DNA of 64,000 bases from Hymenobacter psychrophilus (lineage in GTDB: Bacteria > Bacteroidota > Bacteroidia > Cytophagales > Hymenobacteraceae). Positions 26,158-34,684 of this stretch are shown here, piece after piece. Within the stretch, counting starts at the first letter, position 1. Every line of letters starts with the position of its first letter. The notes below the pieces were generated by a model. That model had not been told where the DNA came from. It saw only the letters and a list, made by a program, of their open reading frames with translations, and searched no databases. Location: positions 89,140 through 153,139 of the forward strand of contig NZ_FNOV01000009.1 in assembly GCF_900107135.1 (NCBI RefSeq), written 5' to 3'. The translations under genes and the position numbers were made by a program.

Positions 26158-27495
26158 TTACAGCTTTTGCGGGGGTGGGGAAGGCAAACGAAGTATCTGG
26201 CCTTGTTTGATGCGCAGTCGGATGTCCGCCGTGGCGGTGGCAAAGTCGTTAGTAAGGGGGTTTTGACCCAGCACCAGCAGATTGGCTTCGTATCCTTGGC
26301 GCAACCGCCCGATCCGGCGGCCGGGGAATACAGCCTGCGGCGTATTTTCTGCCCACAGCCGAAGCAGCGTAGCATTATCGAAGACGCGCAGCCGCAGCAG
26401 GTTCAGCATTTCAGCGCGGGCAGTCTGGCCATACGTATCGGAGCCTAGAGACAGCTGGACGCCCGCCCGATACAGACAGCTAAGGTTCTCCCGCTGTAAT
26501 TGCTGAATTAGTTGCCGCTGGAGCGTATCCTGGCCAGTAGCGTACTGCTCGTGTGTTAGAAAAGTGGTAGTTACCACACGGGTACCTTGGCGGGCGCATT
26601 GTTGGGCCAACGCCGGCGTGAGGCAGTAATCGGCGGCGCGCAGGTGCTTATCCCAGTAGTAGCCCGGCATATGGTTTATTTCGTCTACGCCGGCTTGCAG
26701 TGCTACGGCAAAGTCGGCAGCGGTTTCCAAATGCACGGCCACCGGCAGGCCCTGGGCGTGGATGCGGCCCACTAGTTCGGGCAGTAGCCGCGGATTAAGC
26801 CCCGCCGAAGTTGCTTTGGTCGTGTCGTGGGGCTGGCCATACCGATCCGAGAACAGCAGGTAGAGCTTCACGAAATCGGGCTGGCCGGCTGCCACCCTGC
26901 GCCACACGGCTGGCCATTGGGCCAGCGAATCGAGTGTATGATAGGCCTGCCCATTGAGTTGATCAGGTGGAATCTGGTACACACCCCGGGCCACCAAAGC
27001 CTCATAGAGAGGAATTGGGTGACCTCCGCTAGCCGTGATTCCTCCTCCGGAGTAGGTCACGTCCAGGCTGCCTGGCCGGTTAAGGAGCGGAGCTAGCGGA
27101 GCCGTGTATCGCGGGATGTTGTTGGGGTTTTTGAGGTAGAAAATCCCGTCGGTCAGGTACTGTGTAATGCTTTCCGACGCCTTCCACTGCTGGTCTACCG
27201 CATGGTTGTGGGCGTCGCCAAAGGCCGGTACTACCCACTGCCCGGCCAAATCCACCACCGAGTCGATGTGTGCCGGCCGGTGCTGCTGCAACAACCCCGC
27301 TACTACATAAAAGGTCCGGGCCCGAAACTGGCGGCCATCAAACCACCGGCCATTTTGCAACCGTAGGGTCTTAGTTCCTGGGTTGGCTCGTACGTAGGGA
27401 GCGGGTACGGGAAGCAGTTTCCGCTGGGCCTGCGCAGCCAGTGGAAACCATAGGGTAATGAAGACGACTAAACCAGTACCTAAGCCGAACCGCAT
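26158..27495 (-). CDS. Secreted amidohydrolase-family protein
   Basis: 445 residues, signal peptide MRFGLGTGLVVFITLWFPLAAQAQ, so it acts in the periplasm or outside. Metal-dependent hydrolase fold: DAHNHAV supplies the first metal His pair, HLETA and EINHMPGYYWDKH further ligands, and LGSDTYG the late Asp. The C-terminal composite domain has GYEANLLVLGQNPL. First gene of a three-gene unit with the LytS kinase (10 bases downstream) and the LytTR regulator. Substrate unknown. The HNH in place of the usual HxH spacing is normal for parts of this family. Confidence 0.85.
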   Translation of the reverse strand: MRFGLGTGLVVFITLWFPLAAQAQRKLLPVPAPYVRANPGTKTLRLQNGRWFDGRQFRARTFYVVAGLLQQHRPAHIDSVVDLAGQWVVPAFGDAHNHAVDQQWKASESITQYLTDGIFYLKNPNNIPRYTAPLAPLLNRPGSLDVTYSGGGITASGGHPIPLYEALVARGVYQIPPDQLNGQAYHTLDSLAQWPAVWRRVAAGQPDFVKLYLLFSDRYGQPHDTTKATSAGLNPRLLPELVGRIHAQGLPVAVHLETAADFAVALQAGVDEINHMPGYYWDKHLRAADYCLTPALAQQCARQGTRVVTTTFLTHEQYATGQDTLQRQLIQQLQRENLSCLYRAGVQLSLGSDTYGQTARAEMLNLLRLRVFDNATLLRLWAENTPQAVFPGRRIGRLRQGYEANLLVLGQNPLTNDFATATADIRLRIKQGQILRLPSPPPQKL

Positions 27496-27523
27496 GGAAG
27501 AGGATGTCTGATGAGAGAATAAC

Positions 27524-27531
27524 CAAACCTA
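27524..27531 (-). promoter_or_regulatory. -7 promoter element of the amidohydrolase-LytS-LytTR unit
   Basis: Reads TAGGTTTG on the minus strand, exact TAnnTTTG, 28 bases before the ATG at 27495. No matching -33 TTG seen. Confidence 0.5.
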
Positions 27532-27705
27532 CTTTCTGACATCCACTACTGTGCTTATTATTCGCTCAAACGCGGCTACCAGCGCTAAGAGGGGTGATGC
27601 AGAGTTGAATCGATGGCAAGACGAAAGCACATCAGGGTTATTGCCGATTGGTAAGAGTCTGCTGGATTACTCGTCTGGTAGGTTGAGTGTGGAAGCCAGT
27701 AGAAC

Positions 27706-27744
27706 ATAAAAAGCGCGGCGGCTGATATATCAGCCGCCGCGCTT
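27706..27744 (-). terminator. Terminator after nuoJ, loopless 34-base palindrome
   Basis: 27711-27744 is a perfect 17+17 palindrome (AAGCGCGGCGGCTGATA and complement, centred on TATA), followed on the minus strand by a T run. It closes the nuoA-J transcript 27 bases beyond the nuoJ stop. Confidence 0.82.
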
Positions 27745-27771
27745 GGTTTCTTCCAGATTCATCCAAATGGC

Positions 27772-28284
27772 TTAGAAGTTCCGTTCGCCGGCTTCGCGCT
27801 TACCCAGCATTACGGCACCTACCATGGCTATCAGGAACAGCACCGAAGCCAATTCGAAGGGCAGCAGGAAGTCGGTGTACAGCTTGAGGCCGAGTTGGTC
27901 GACCATGCCGATTTGGGAGTTGAAGGGCGTGCCGGCCGCAACGCCGGTGGGCACTATGTCTTTGAGGGCAGCCACCAGAATGAGCAGCAACGAGCCACCG
28001 GCCACGGCCGCGGCAATTTTAGCCATTGCCGGCTTGTGCGGCTCGGTGTCCACGTTCAGGTTCAAGAACATAATCACGAACAGAAACAGCACCATAATAG
28101 CACCCGCATACACAATGATGTTCACGGCCGCCAGAAACTGCGCATTTAGCAGCAGGTAATGGCCCGAGAGCGTGAAGAAGGTTAGAATTAGGAACAGCAC
28201 GCTGTGCACCGGGTTCTTGGCGAATACCACGCCCAGTGCGCTCAGTAGCGCCACGAACGACAGGAAGAGGAAGAGAGGATGCAT
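27772..28284 (-). CDS. nuoJ: NADH-quinone oxidoreductase subunit J
   Basis: 170-residue membrane subunit of complex I with five hydrophobic segments. NPVHSVLFLILTFFTLSGHYLLLNAQFLAAVNIIVYAGAIMVLFLFVIMFLN (in parts) is the conserved core with the pi-bulge helix. Normally followed directly by nuoK. Here it is followed by a terminator and an unrelated module. Confidence 0.96.
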   Translation of the reverse strand: MHPLFLFLSFVALLSALGVVFAKNPVHSVLFLILTFFTLSGHYLLLNAQFLAAVNIIVYAGAIMVLFLFVIMFLNLNVDTEPHKPAMAKIAAAVAGGSLLLILVAALKDIVPTGVAAGTPFNSQIGMVDQLGLKLYTDFLLPFELASVLFLIAMVGAVMLGKREAGERNF

Positions 28285-28298
28285 AAGGGAAGAAGATT

Positions 28299-28327
28299 TG
28301 TCATCCTAAGCGGAGTGAAGGATGACA
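28299..28327. repeat. Mini-palindrome, internal-deletion form of the GTCATCCTGAGC family
   Basis: TGTCATCC (28299-28306) pairs with GGATGACA (28320-28327). The middle TAAGCGGAGTGAA matches the family's left arm with changes. Looks like a long copy that lost its centre. Lies between nuoI and nuoJ. Confidence 0.75.
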
Positions 28328-28334
28328 GATGGTT

Positions 28335-28904
28335 TTAGGCCTGTACAATTCGACTACGAAGTTTATCGGCCTGCTCCGAAGTGAGCTGAATGCCTTTAAC
28401 GCTCCGCTCATCGGGCGATACGGATTCCACCAGACGGTCTTTGCCGTACACAAACTCGTCGCGCTCGTAGCGTGGCGGGGCCATTTTGTCGGGCTGCAGG
28501 TAGATGGCCGCTTTGGGGCAGGCTTCTTCGCAAAGGCCGCAGAAGATGCACCGCAGCATATTGATTTCGTAGCTGATGGCGTACTTCTCCTCGCGGTAGA
28601 GTCCTTCTTCGCCCTTTTTCCGCTCGCCGGCCACCATCGTAATGGCTTCGGCAGGGCAGGCCACGGCGCACAGGCCGCAGGCGGTGCACCGTTCCCGGCC
28701 CTGTTCGTCGCGCTTGAGCACATGCAGGCCCCGGAAGAAGCCCGAGAACGGACGCACCTCCTCAGGGTAGCGCACGGTGGCCTTCTTCATGAAGAAGTGG
28801 CGCATCGTGATGCTCAGACCCTGGAAGATGGCCGGCAGGTAAGCCCGCTCGGCCAGCGTCATGGGCTTCTTTTCTAATACCTTGGCTCGGTTGGTGAGTT
28901 GCAT
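28335..28904 (-). CDS. nuoI: NADH-quinone oxidoreductase subunit I
   Basis: 189-residue subunit of the peripheral arm that carries clusters N6a and N6b. Two complete ferredoxin motifs are seen: CTACGLCAVACP and CIFCGLCEEACP. The first 60 residues form the amphipathic helix that lies on the membrane. The start at 28904 fits. Confidence 0.97.
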   Translation of the reverse strand: MQLTNRAKVLEKKPMTLAERAYLPAIFQGLSITMRHFFMKKATVRYPEEVRPFSGFFRGLHVLKRDEQGRERCTACGLCAVACPAEAITMVAGERKKGEEGLYREEKYAISYEINMLRCIFCGLCEEACPKAAIYLQPDKMAPPRYERDEFVYGKDRLVESVSPDERSVKGIQLTSEQADKLRSRIVQA

Positions 28905-28925
28905 AATATCAGTTACGAAAACTGT

Positions 28926-29018
28926 CGCTTGTCATGCTAAGCCTGCCGAGGCATCTCTACCACCAAAGTAATTAGATACTAGCACGGTAGAGATGCTTCG
29001 GCAGGCTCAGCATGAGCG
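28926..29018. repeat. Long intergenic palindrome, GTCATGCTAAGC type
   Basis: Left arm 28926-28961 (CGCTTGTCATGCTAAGCCTG...) pairs with 28986-29018, with some mismatches and a bulge. Inner part GCATCTCTACC/GGTAGAGATGC is shared with copies at 31252 and 62785. Between nuoH and nuoI. Confidence 0.82.
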
Positions 29019-29035
29019 TTAATTGTTGAAGTTAC

Positions 29036-30115
29036 CTAAATCACCCCAAATAGGATGAGGGCGCCGGTGAGCACGATGTTGAATACGGCCAGCGGAATGA
29101 GGATGGTCCAGCCCAGGCGCATGAGCTGGTCGTAGCGGAAGCGCGGCAGGGTCCAGCGAATCCACATGAAGAAGAAGATAAAGGCGAAAATCTTCAGAAA
29201 CAGGCCCACCGTGCCCAGTAGCGTAATCAGGTTCTGGGCCGAAGCCAGTTCCCAGCCTTGGCTGTTGATGAACCAGTCGCGCAGTTCGTACTGAAAAGGG
29301 AAATTGAAGCCACCGAAATACAGCACGCTCATCACGGCCGACACGACGAAGATGTTTACGTACTCCGAGAACAGGTACAGGCCCAGTTTCATCGATGAGT
29401 ACTCGGTGTGGTAGCCGCCCACCAGTTCGGTTTCGCACTCAGGCAAATCGAAGGGCGTGCGGTTGGTTTCAGCGAAGGCACAGACCAGAAAAATGATGAA
29501 GCCCAATGGCTGCTTCACAATGTTCCAAACCTGCCACTCGCCGGCTACCGACTGCTGCAGCGTGATTTCGCGCAAGCTCAGCGTGCCCGAAATCATGAGT
29601 ACCGCAATCAGCGACATGCCCATGGCCAACTCGTAGCTGATGTTCTGCGAAGCGGCCCGGACGGCGCCGAGCAGGGAGAACTTGTTGTTGGAAGCCCAGC
29701 CACCAATCATTACGCCGTACACGCCCAGCGACACCACGCCGAAAATCCAGAGCATGCCGATGTTCACCTCAATTCCTTGCAGGAAAAACAGGTTGTTGCC
29801 GAAGCTCATGGTGTTGCCAAACGGAATCACCGCCGACGACATCAGGGCCGTAATCATGGCCAGGCAGGGGCCTACCACAAACAGCACCTTGTTGGCGCCA
29901 CCGGGGAAGAATTCTTCCTTCGTGAACATCTTCACGGCATCGGCCAGCGGCTGGAGCAGGCCATAGGGCCCGGCCCGGTCGGGACCCACGCGGTCCTGCA
30001 AAAAGGCCGCAATTACGCGCTCGGCGTAGGTGCAATAGGTCGCAATCAGAAGCGAAAGCGCGAAAACGACGAAGATGACAATGGATTGCCAGCCGAGTGC
30101 GGGGAGTTCAATCAT
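29036..30115 (-). CDS. nuoH: NADH-quinone oxidoreductase subunit H
   Basis: 359-residue membrane subunit that forms the quinone chamber. Eight or more hydrophobic segments. Conserved EERVIAAFQ-like sequence appears as YAERVIAAFLQDRVGPDRAGPYG, then FAETNRTPFDLPECETELVGGYHTEYSSMK (in parts), whose acidic residues line the E-channel. Complete. Confidence 0.97.
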   Translation of the reverse strand: MIELPALGWQSIVIFVVFALSLLIATYCTYAERVIAAFLQDRVGPDRAGPYGLLQPLADAVKMFTKEEFFPGGANKVLFVVGPCLAMITALMSSAVIPFGNTMSFGNNLFFLQGIEVNIGMLWIFGVVSLGVYGVMIGGWASNNKFSLLGAVRAASQNISYELAMGMSLIAVLMISGTLSLREITLQQSVAGEWQVWNIVKQPLGFIIFLVCAFAETNRTPFDLPECETELVGGYHTEYSSMKLGLYLFSEYVNIFVVSAVMSVLYFGGFNFPFQYELRDWFINSQGWELASAQNLITLLGTVGLFLKIFAFIFFFMWIRWTLPRFRYDQLMRLGWTILIPLAVFNIVLTGALILFGVI

Positions 30116-30137
30116 TAGAGCATAGTGCTTAGTTGTT

Positions 30138-30207
30138 AGTGCTTAGGATGCTTATTTGTCGATGTTTAGAATAGCCTAATCACCAACAAATACGCATCCT
30201 AAGCACT
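30138..30207. repeat. Inverted word repeat, AGTGCTTAGGATGC
   Basis: AGTGCTTAGGATGC (30138-30151) pairs with GCATCCTAAGCACT (30194-30207). The word TAGTGCTTAG recurs just before it and again at 34582. The right arm runs into the nuoG stop codon. Confidence 0.78.
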
Positions 30208-31207
30208 ATCCAAGTTTCAAAGGCGGATTCATTTCCAGTTCGCGCTGGGTGCTGGCGGGCAGATCGGCAATAACCGACTGGTTGAGCACGGGCAGTTCGT
30301 AGTGGTTGGCCGAAATTACGGAAGAACGGTCGATGTGGGACGGTCCTTCGATAGTCCAGTCGCTGGTTTCCTTTTTTTCGAAGCGGCACTCGTTGCAAAT
30401 CCACTCCTTCACCTCGCCGTACTGGTCCTTGCGGGCGGTGGTGCGCAGCACGTCGTTGCCTTTGTACCAGAGCACCACGTTGCCCGAACATTTCGGGCAG
30501 TCGCGGTGGGCGTTTACGGGCTTCGTAAACCACACGCGCTGCTTGAAGCGGAACGTTTTGTCGGTCAGCGCACCCACCGGGCACACGTCAATCACGTTGC
30601 CCGAAAAGTCGTTGTCGATGATGTTCTCGATGTATGTGCCGATTTCGGCAGCATCGCCGCGACCGAGCACACCGTGAATCCGGTCGCCCTTGGCAATCTG
30701 GTCGGCGGTGTATACGCAACGGTAGCACAGGATGCAGCGCGTCATGTGCAGCTGAATCAGCGGGCCGATGTCGATTTTCTCGAACGTGCGGCGCTCCTCT
30801 TCGTAGCGGGTCGTGCTCAGGCCGTGCTCGAAGGCGAAGTTCTGCAGGTCGCACTCGCCGGCCTGGTCACACACAGGGCAGTCGAGCGGGTGGTTGATGA
30901 GCAGCATCTCCACAATGCCTTTGCGCACGTCGAGCACACTGTCGTTGATGGTGTTTTCTACCACCATGCCATCCTGTACCGGCGTAATGCACGAGGCCAC
31001 CAGCTTGGGCATCGGGCGCGGGTCCTTGGCCGAGCCGGCCGCCACCTTTACCAGGCAGGCGCGGCACTTGCCACCCGAGCCTTTCAGGGGCGTGTAGTAG
31101 CACATGGCCGGGGGCACAATGGCCCCGCCAATCTGGCGGGCTGCATTCATAATAGTCGTTCCGTCCGGAACTTCTATCTCGATGCCGTCGAAGGTTATTT
31201 TAGCCAT
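30206..31207 (-). CDS. nuoG: NADH-quinone oxidoreductase subunit G, short form
   Basis: 333 residues, far shorter than the 700-900 residues of NuoG in many bacteria. The N-terminal 2Fe-2S domain (MCYYTPLKGSGGKCRACLVKV), the His-Cys3 cluster (HPLDCPVCDQAGECDLQN) and a 4Fe-4S site (CILCYRC, CPVGAL) are present. A further four-cysteine site (CPKCSGN, CNECRF) follows. The large molybdopterin-oxidoreductase-like domain is absent. The cluster ligands look intact, so electron transfer should work. The short form occurs in other Bacteroidota as far as I know. Confidence 0.93.
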   Translation of the reverse strand: MAKITFDGIEIEVPDGTTIMNAARQIGGAIVPPAMCYYTPLKGSGGKCRACLVKVAAGSAKDPRPMPKLVASCITPVQDGMVVENTINDSVLDVRKGIVEMLLINHPLDCPVCDQAGECDLQNFAFEHGLSTTRYEEERRTFEKIDIGPLIQLHMTRCILCYRCVYTADQIAKGDRIHGVLGRGDAAEIGTYIENIIDNDFSGNVIDVCPVGALTDKTFRFKQRVWFTKPVNAHRDCPKCSGNVVLWYKGNDVLRTTARKDQYGEVKEWICNECRFEKKETSDWTIEGPSHIDRSSVISANHYELPVLNQSVIADLPASTQRELEMNPPLKLG

Positions 31208-31251
31208 TGGGGTTGAAGCATTGGATTCCGACTGCTCGGCACGACAAAGAC

Positions 31252-31343
31252 GTCATGCTGAGCTTGCCGAAGCATCTCTACCGGGGGTAATCAAATAGCA
31301 TTGCAACGAAGCGGTAGAGATGCTTCGGCAAGCTCAGCATGAC
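31252..31343. repeat. Long intergenic palindrome, perfect arms, GTCATGCTGAGC type
   Basis: Arms 31252-31283 and 31312-31343, 32 bases each without mismatch (GTCATGCTGAGCTTGCCGAA...). The spacer carries GGTAATCA. Between nuoF and nuoG. Confidence 0.9.
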
Positions 31344-31352
31344 AATTTGAAC

Positions 31353-32693
31353 CTAGGCGGTTACCAGCTTACCCGGAAAAATCGCGCCGGGCTTGGTGGC
31401 TTCCTGTGGGTGCGTTACGTGCCATTCGAACTCGTCGCGGAAGTGGCGCACGGCAGCGGCTACCGGCCAAGCGGCGGCTTCGCCGAGCGGGCAGATGGTG
31501 TTGCCCTCAATCTGCTTGGCTACGCTTACCAGCAGGTCGATGTCGTGCATCTGGCCGTGGCCATGTACGAGGCGGTGCAGCACCTTTTCGAGCCAGCCGG
31601 TTCCCTCACGACACGGCGAGCATTGCCCGCAGCTTTCGTGGTGATAGAAGCGGCTAAAGCTCCAGGTATTGCGCACGATGTTGGTCGTCTCGTCCATAGC
31701 AATAAAGCCACCCGAGCCGAGCATTGTGCCCGTTACGAAGCCACCGTCGCTGAGCGACTCGTAGGTCATCAGGCGGTCTTCGCCAGCGGCAGTTTTGAGG
31801 ATGAGCTCTTTGGGCAGAATCGGCACCGAGGAGCCGCCGGCCACTACGGCCTTCAGGTCGCGCCCTTTCCAGATGCCGCCGCAGTACTCGTCGGAGTAGA
31901 TGAACTCCTCGACGGGCAGGCCCAGTTCGATTTCGTAGATGCCGGGCTTGTTGAGGTGGCCGCAGGCCGAGAATAGCTTGGTGCCGGTGCTCTTTCCCAC
32001 GCCGATTTTGGCATACTCGTCGCCGCCCTCGTTCACAATCACCGGCACGGCGGCAATGGATTCCACATTGTTGACTACGGTAGGACGGGCATACAGGCCC
32101 TGCACAGCCGGGAAAGGGGGCTTGTTGCGCGGGTTGCCCCGTTTGCCTTCCAGACTTTCGAGCAACGCCGTTTCTTCGCCGCAGATGTACGCGCCGCCGC
32201 CCGGATGCACATACAGGTCGAGGTCGTAACCCGAGCCCAGGATGTTCTTGCCCAAGAAACCAGCTGCGTATGCTTCAGCAATTGCTTTTTCGAGGATGCG
32301 CAGCACGTACAGCAACTCGCCACGGATGTAGATGTACGAGGTGTTCGCGCCCAGCGCGTACGAACCCGTAATCATCCCCTCAATCAGCAGGTGGGGCAGT
32401 TTCGACATCAACTCCCGGTCCTTGAAGGTGCCCGGCTCCGATTCGTCGGCGTTGCAGACGAGGTAGCGCGGCACGCCCTCGGGCTTGGCCAGGAAGCTCC
32501 ACTTGAGACCCGTAGGGAAGCCCGCGCCGCCGCGGCCCCGCAGGCCCGACTTCTTGACTTCCTCCACCACCTCATCGGGGGTCATGGTTTTGAGGGCCTT
32601 CTCCACCGAGCGGTAGCCGCCGTGCTTGCGGTACACATCGAGCTTCTCGATGCCCTCAACGTTGATATGTTCGGTAAGCAGTTTGCGTCCCAT
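31353..32693 (-). CDS. nuoF: NADH-quinone oxidoreductase subunit F
   Basis: Binds NADH, FMN and cluster N3. 446 residues from ATG 32693; codons upstream of it overlap nuoE and are not used. NADH/FMN motifs are GLRGRGGAGFPTGLKW and NADESEPGTFKDR, with GAYICGEETALLESLEGKRG. The 4Fe-4S site is ESCGQCSPCREG plus a later Cys in NTICPLGE. Twenty bases separate it from nuoE. Confidence 0.97.
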   Translation of the reverse strand: MGRKLLTEHINVEGIEKLDVYRKHGGYRSVEKALKTMTPDEVVEEVKKSGLRGRGGAGFPTGLKWSFLAKPEGVPRYLVCNADESEPGTFKDRELMSKLPHLLIEGMITGSYALGANTSYIYIRGELLYVLRILEKAIAEAYAAGFLGKNILGSGYDLDLYVHPGGGAYICGEETALLESLEGKRGNPRNKPPFPAVQGLYARPTVVNNVESIAAVPVIVNEGGDEYAKIGVGKSTGTKLFSACGHLNKPGIYEIELGLPVEEFIYSDEYCGGIWKGRDLKAVVAGGSSVPILPKELILKTAAGEDRLMTYESLSDGGFVTGTMLGSGGFIAMDETTNIVRNTWSFSRFYHHESCGQCSPCREGTGWLEKVLHRLVHGHGQMHDIDLLVSVAKQIEGNTICPLGEAAAWPVAAAVRHFRDEFEWHVTHPQEATKPGAIFPGKLVTA

Positions 32694-32713
32694 AATTTCA
32701 GTGCGAAAAGGCG

Positions 32714-33283
32714 TTAGTTGTTGGCCAGCGCGTTGGACAGGCCGGTTTCTTCCCAAGGCAAAGCAGGGCGATGCACTTGGTTACGCAACTCGGCAAGCAT
32801 GGCGTCCACAGCTTCGGGGGTGTCGAGCTGCTCGTAGTACTGCTCGCGCACCTGCACGATGGGGGCGAAGCCGCAGGCGGCCAGACACTCCACTTCCTTG
32901 AGCGTAAACAGACCGTCTTCGGAAGCCGGGCCGCCCACTTTGGCGCCCGTGATGCGCTCCAGCTGGGCTGTCAGCTCCTCGGAGCCGCGCAGCATGCAGG
33001 GCCCGGTGCGGCAGATTTCCAGTACATGCTTGCCTACGGGCTTGAGGTTGAACATCGTGTAGAACGACGACACCTCGTACACCTCAATCGGCTTGATACC
33101 GAGCACGTCGGCCACCAAGTCCTGCACTTCGGGGCTCACCCAGCCGCCAAATTCGGCCTGGGCAATGTGCAGCACCGGCAGCATGGCCGACTTGCGGCGG
33201 TCCTCGGGGTATTGCTTACAGATGCGCTCAATCTCGGCCTTGGCGGCTTCGGAAAATTGCGGCTTAACGGCAGTCGATTCCAT
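32714..33283 (-). CDS. nuoE: NADH-quinone oxidoreductase subunit E
   Basis: Thioredoxin-like subunit with the 2Fe-2S cluster N1a. 189 residues from ATG 33283, preferred over a TTG three codons earlier. Ligands are CRTGPCMLRG and, about 35 residues later, CLAACGFAP. The N-terminal helical bundle is present (ICKQYPEDRRKSAMLPVLHIAQ). Tight spacing to nuoD (21 bases) and nuoF (20 bases), with no palindrome in either gap. Confidence 0.96.
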   Translation of the reverse strand: MESTAVKPQFSEAAKAEIERICKQYPEDRRKSAMLPVLHIAQAEFGGWVSPEVQDLVADVLGIKPIEVYEVSSFYTMFNLKPVGKHVLEICRTGPCMLRGSEELTAQLERITGAKVGGPASEDGLFTLKEVECLAACGFAPIVQVREQYYEQLDTPEAVDAMLAELRNQVHRPALPWEETGLSNALANN

Positions 33284-33304
33284 ATAGGTCAATTCAGCAA
33301 AAAA

Positions 33305-34573
33305 CTACGCGTCGAGCTCCCCGGCAATAACGTTCATCGAGCTCAGCGTCACGATGGCGTCGGAGAGGGTCTGGCCCACTACCATTTCGGTGTAGGCCTG
33401 GTAGTAGATGAAGCAGGGCCGGCGGAAGTGCAGGCGGTAGGGCGTGCGGCCGCCATCGGACACGAGGTAGAAGCCCAGCTCGCCGTTGCCACCTTCCACC
33501 GAGTGGTAGACCTCGCCCACGGGGGCATCAATCTCGCCCATCACAATCTTGAAGTGATAGATGAGGGCCTCCATGTTCTGGTACACGGCCTGCTTGGGCG
33601 GCAGGTAGAAGTGGGGCGCATCGGCGTGGTAGGGGCCAACGGGCAGGTTTTCCAGCGCCTGCTCGATGATGCGCAGGCTCTGCCAGATTTCCTCGTTGCG
33701 CACCATGAACCGGTCGTAGGTATCGCCCTTGGTGCCCACCGGAATTTCGAAATCGAAATCCTGGTAGCTGGAGTAGGGGTTCATCACCCGCACGTCGTAA
33801 TCGACGCCGGCGGCGCGCAGGTTGGGGCCGGTGAAGCCGTAGTTGAGGGCGCGTTCGGCCGAAATGGCGCCCACATCCACAATCCGGTCCATGAAGATGC
33901 GGTTGCGGTTGAACATCGCCTCGAACTCGCGCATCACGCCCGGGAAGGTCTTGAGCCAGGCGCGCAGTTTGGCAATGGCAATATCGGAGAAGTCGCGCTC
34001 CATGCCACCCACGCGGCCCATGTTGGTGGTGAGGCGGGCGCCGCTTACTTCCTCGTAAATCTCGTACACCTTCTCCCGCTCATCCATCAGGTAGAGGAAG
34101 CCGGTGAAAGCACCCGTATCCACCCCCAGAATGCCGTTGCAGATGAGGTGGTCGGTAATGCGGGCCAGCTCCATCAGGATCACCCGGATGTACTGGGCGC
34201 GCTTGGGGACTTCCACGCCCAGCAGCTTCTCCACCGTCATATGCCACCCAAAGTTGTTGATGGGCGACGAACAGTAGTTCATCCGGTCCGTCAGGGTGGT
34301 AATCTGGTAGAAGGGCCGGCGTTCGGCAATCTTCTCGAAGGCCCGGTGGATATAGCCGATGGTGGGCACGCCGGAAATAATCCGCTCCCCATCCATTTGC
34401 AGGATGTTCTGGAAAATGCCGTGCGTGGCCGGGTGCGTCGGACCCAGGTTAAGGGTCGTCAGCTCCTGGTTGAAGTCGTTGACGGTTGGGGCCAGCGGGT
34501 TCAGGTGTGGCTGCTGCTCCCGCGCCGACTCGATTATCTTATGGGTGCCTTCCAGCGTGTCGTTTACTGCCAT
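33305..34573 (-). CDS. nuoD: NADH-quinone oxidoreductase subunit D
   Basis: 422-residue 49-kDa-type subunit next to the quinone site. LNLGPTHPATHGIFQNILQMDGERI carries the quinone-site His. DHLICNGILGVDTGAFTGFLYLMDEREKVYEIYE (in parts) and LVSDGGRTPYRLHFRRP are conserved. Separate from NuoC, not fused. Confidence 0.97.
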   Translation of the reverse strand: MAVNDTLEGTHKIIESAREQQPHLNPLAPTVNDFNQELTTLNLGPTHPATHGIFQNILQMDGERIISGVPTIGYIHRAFEKIAERRPFYQITTLTDRMNYCSSPINNFGWHMTVEKLLGVEVPKRAQYIRVILMELARITDHLICNGILGVDTGAFTGFLYLMDEREKVYEIYEEVSGARLTTNMGRVGGMERDFSDIAIAKLRAWLKTFPGVMREFEAMFNRNRIFMDRIVDVGAISAERALNYGFTGPNLRAAGVDYDVRVMNPYSSYQDFDFEIPVGTKGDTYDRFMVRNEEIWQSLRIIEQALENLPVGPYHADAPHFYLPPKQAVYQNMEALIYHFKIVMGEIDAPVGEVYHSVEGGNGELGFYLVSDGGRTPYRLHFRRPCFIYYQAYTEMVVGQTLSDAIVTLSSMNVIAGELDA

Positions 34574-34580
34574 GTTGCTA

Positions 34581-34684
34581 GTAGTGCTTAGTTAGTAGTG
34601 CGTAGAGCTTAGGCTGTTCAGGTTACAAAGTTGAATGATGCTTTCTTCGATGCACTATCAACCAAGCACTAGGCACTAAACACT
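34581..34684. repeat. Inverted word repeat, TAGTGCTTAGTT
   Basis: TAGTGCTTAGTTAGTAGTGC (34582-34601) pairs imperfectly with 34652-34672, and extra copies of the words GCACTA and AGTGC lie on both sides. Between nuoC and nuoD. Its word is shared with 30138. Confidence 0.75.

Noticed and set aside
32771..34591. A 606-codon plus-strand open frame opposite nuoD and nuoE
   Set aside because: It spans two well-recognised minus-strand genes and is explained by their codon bias.
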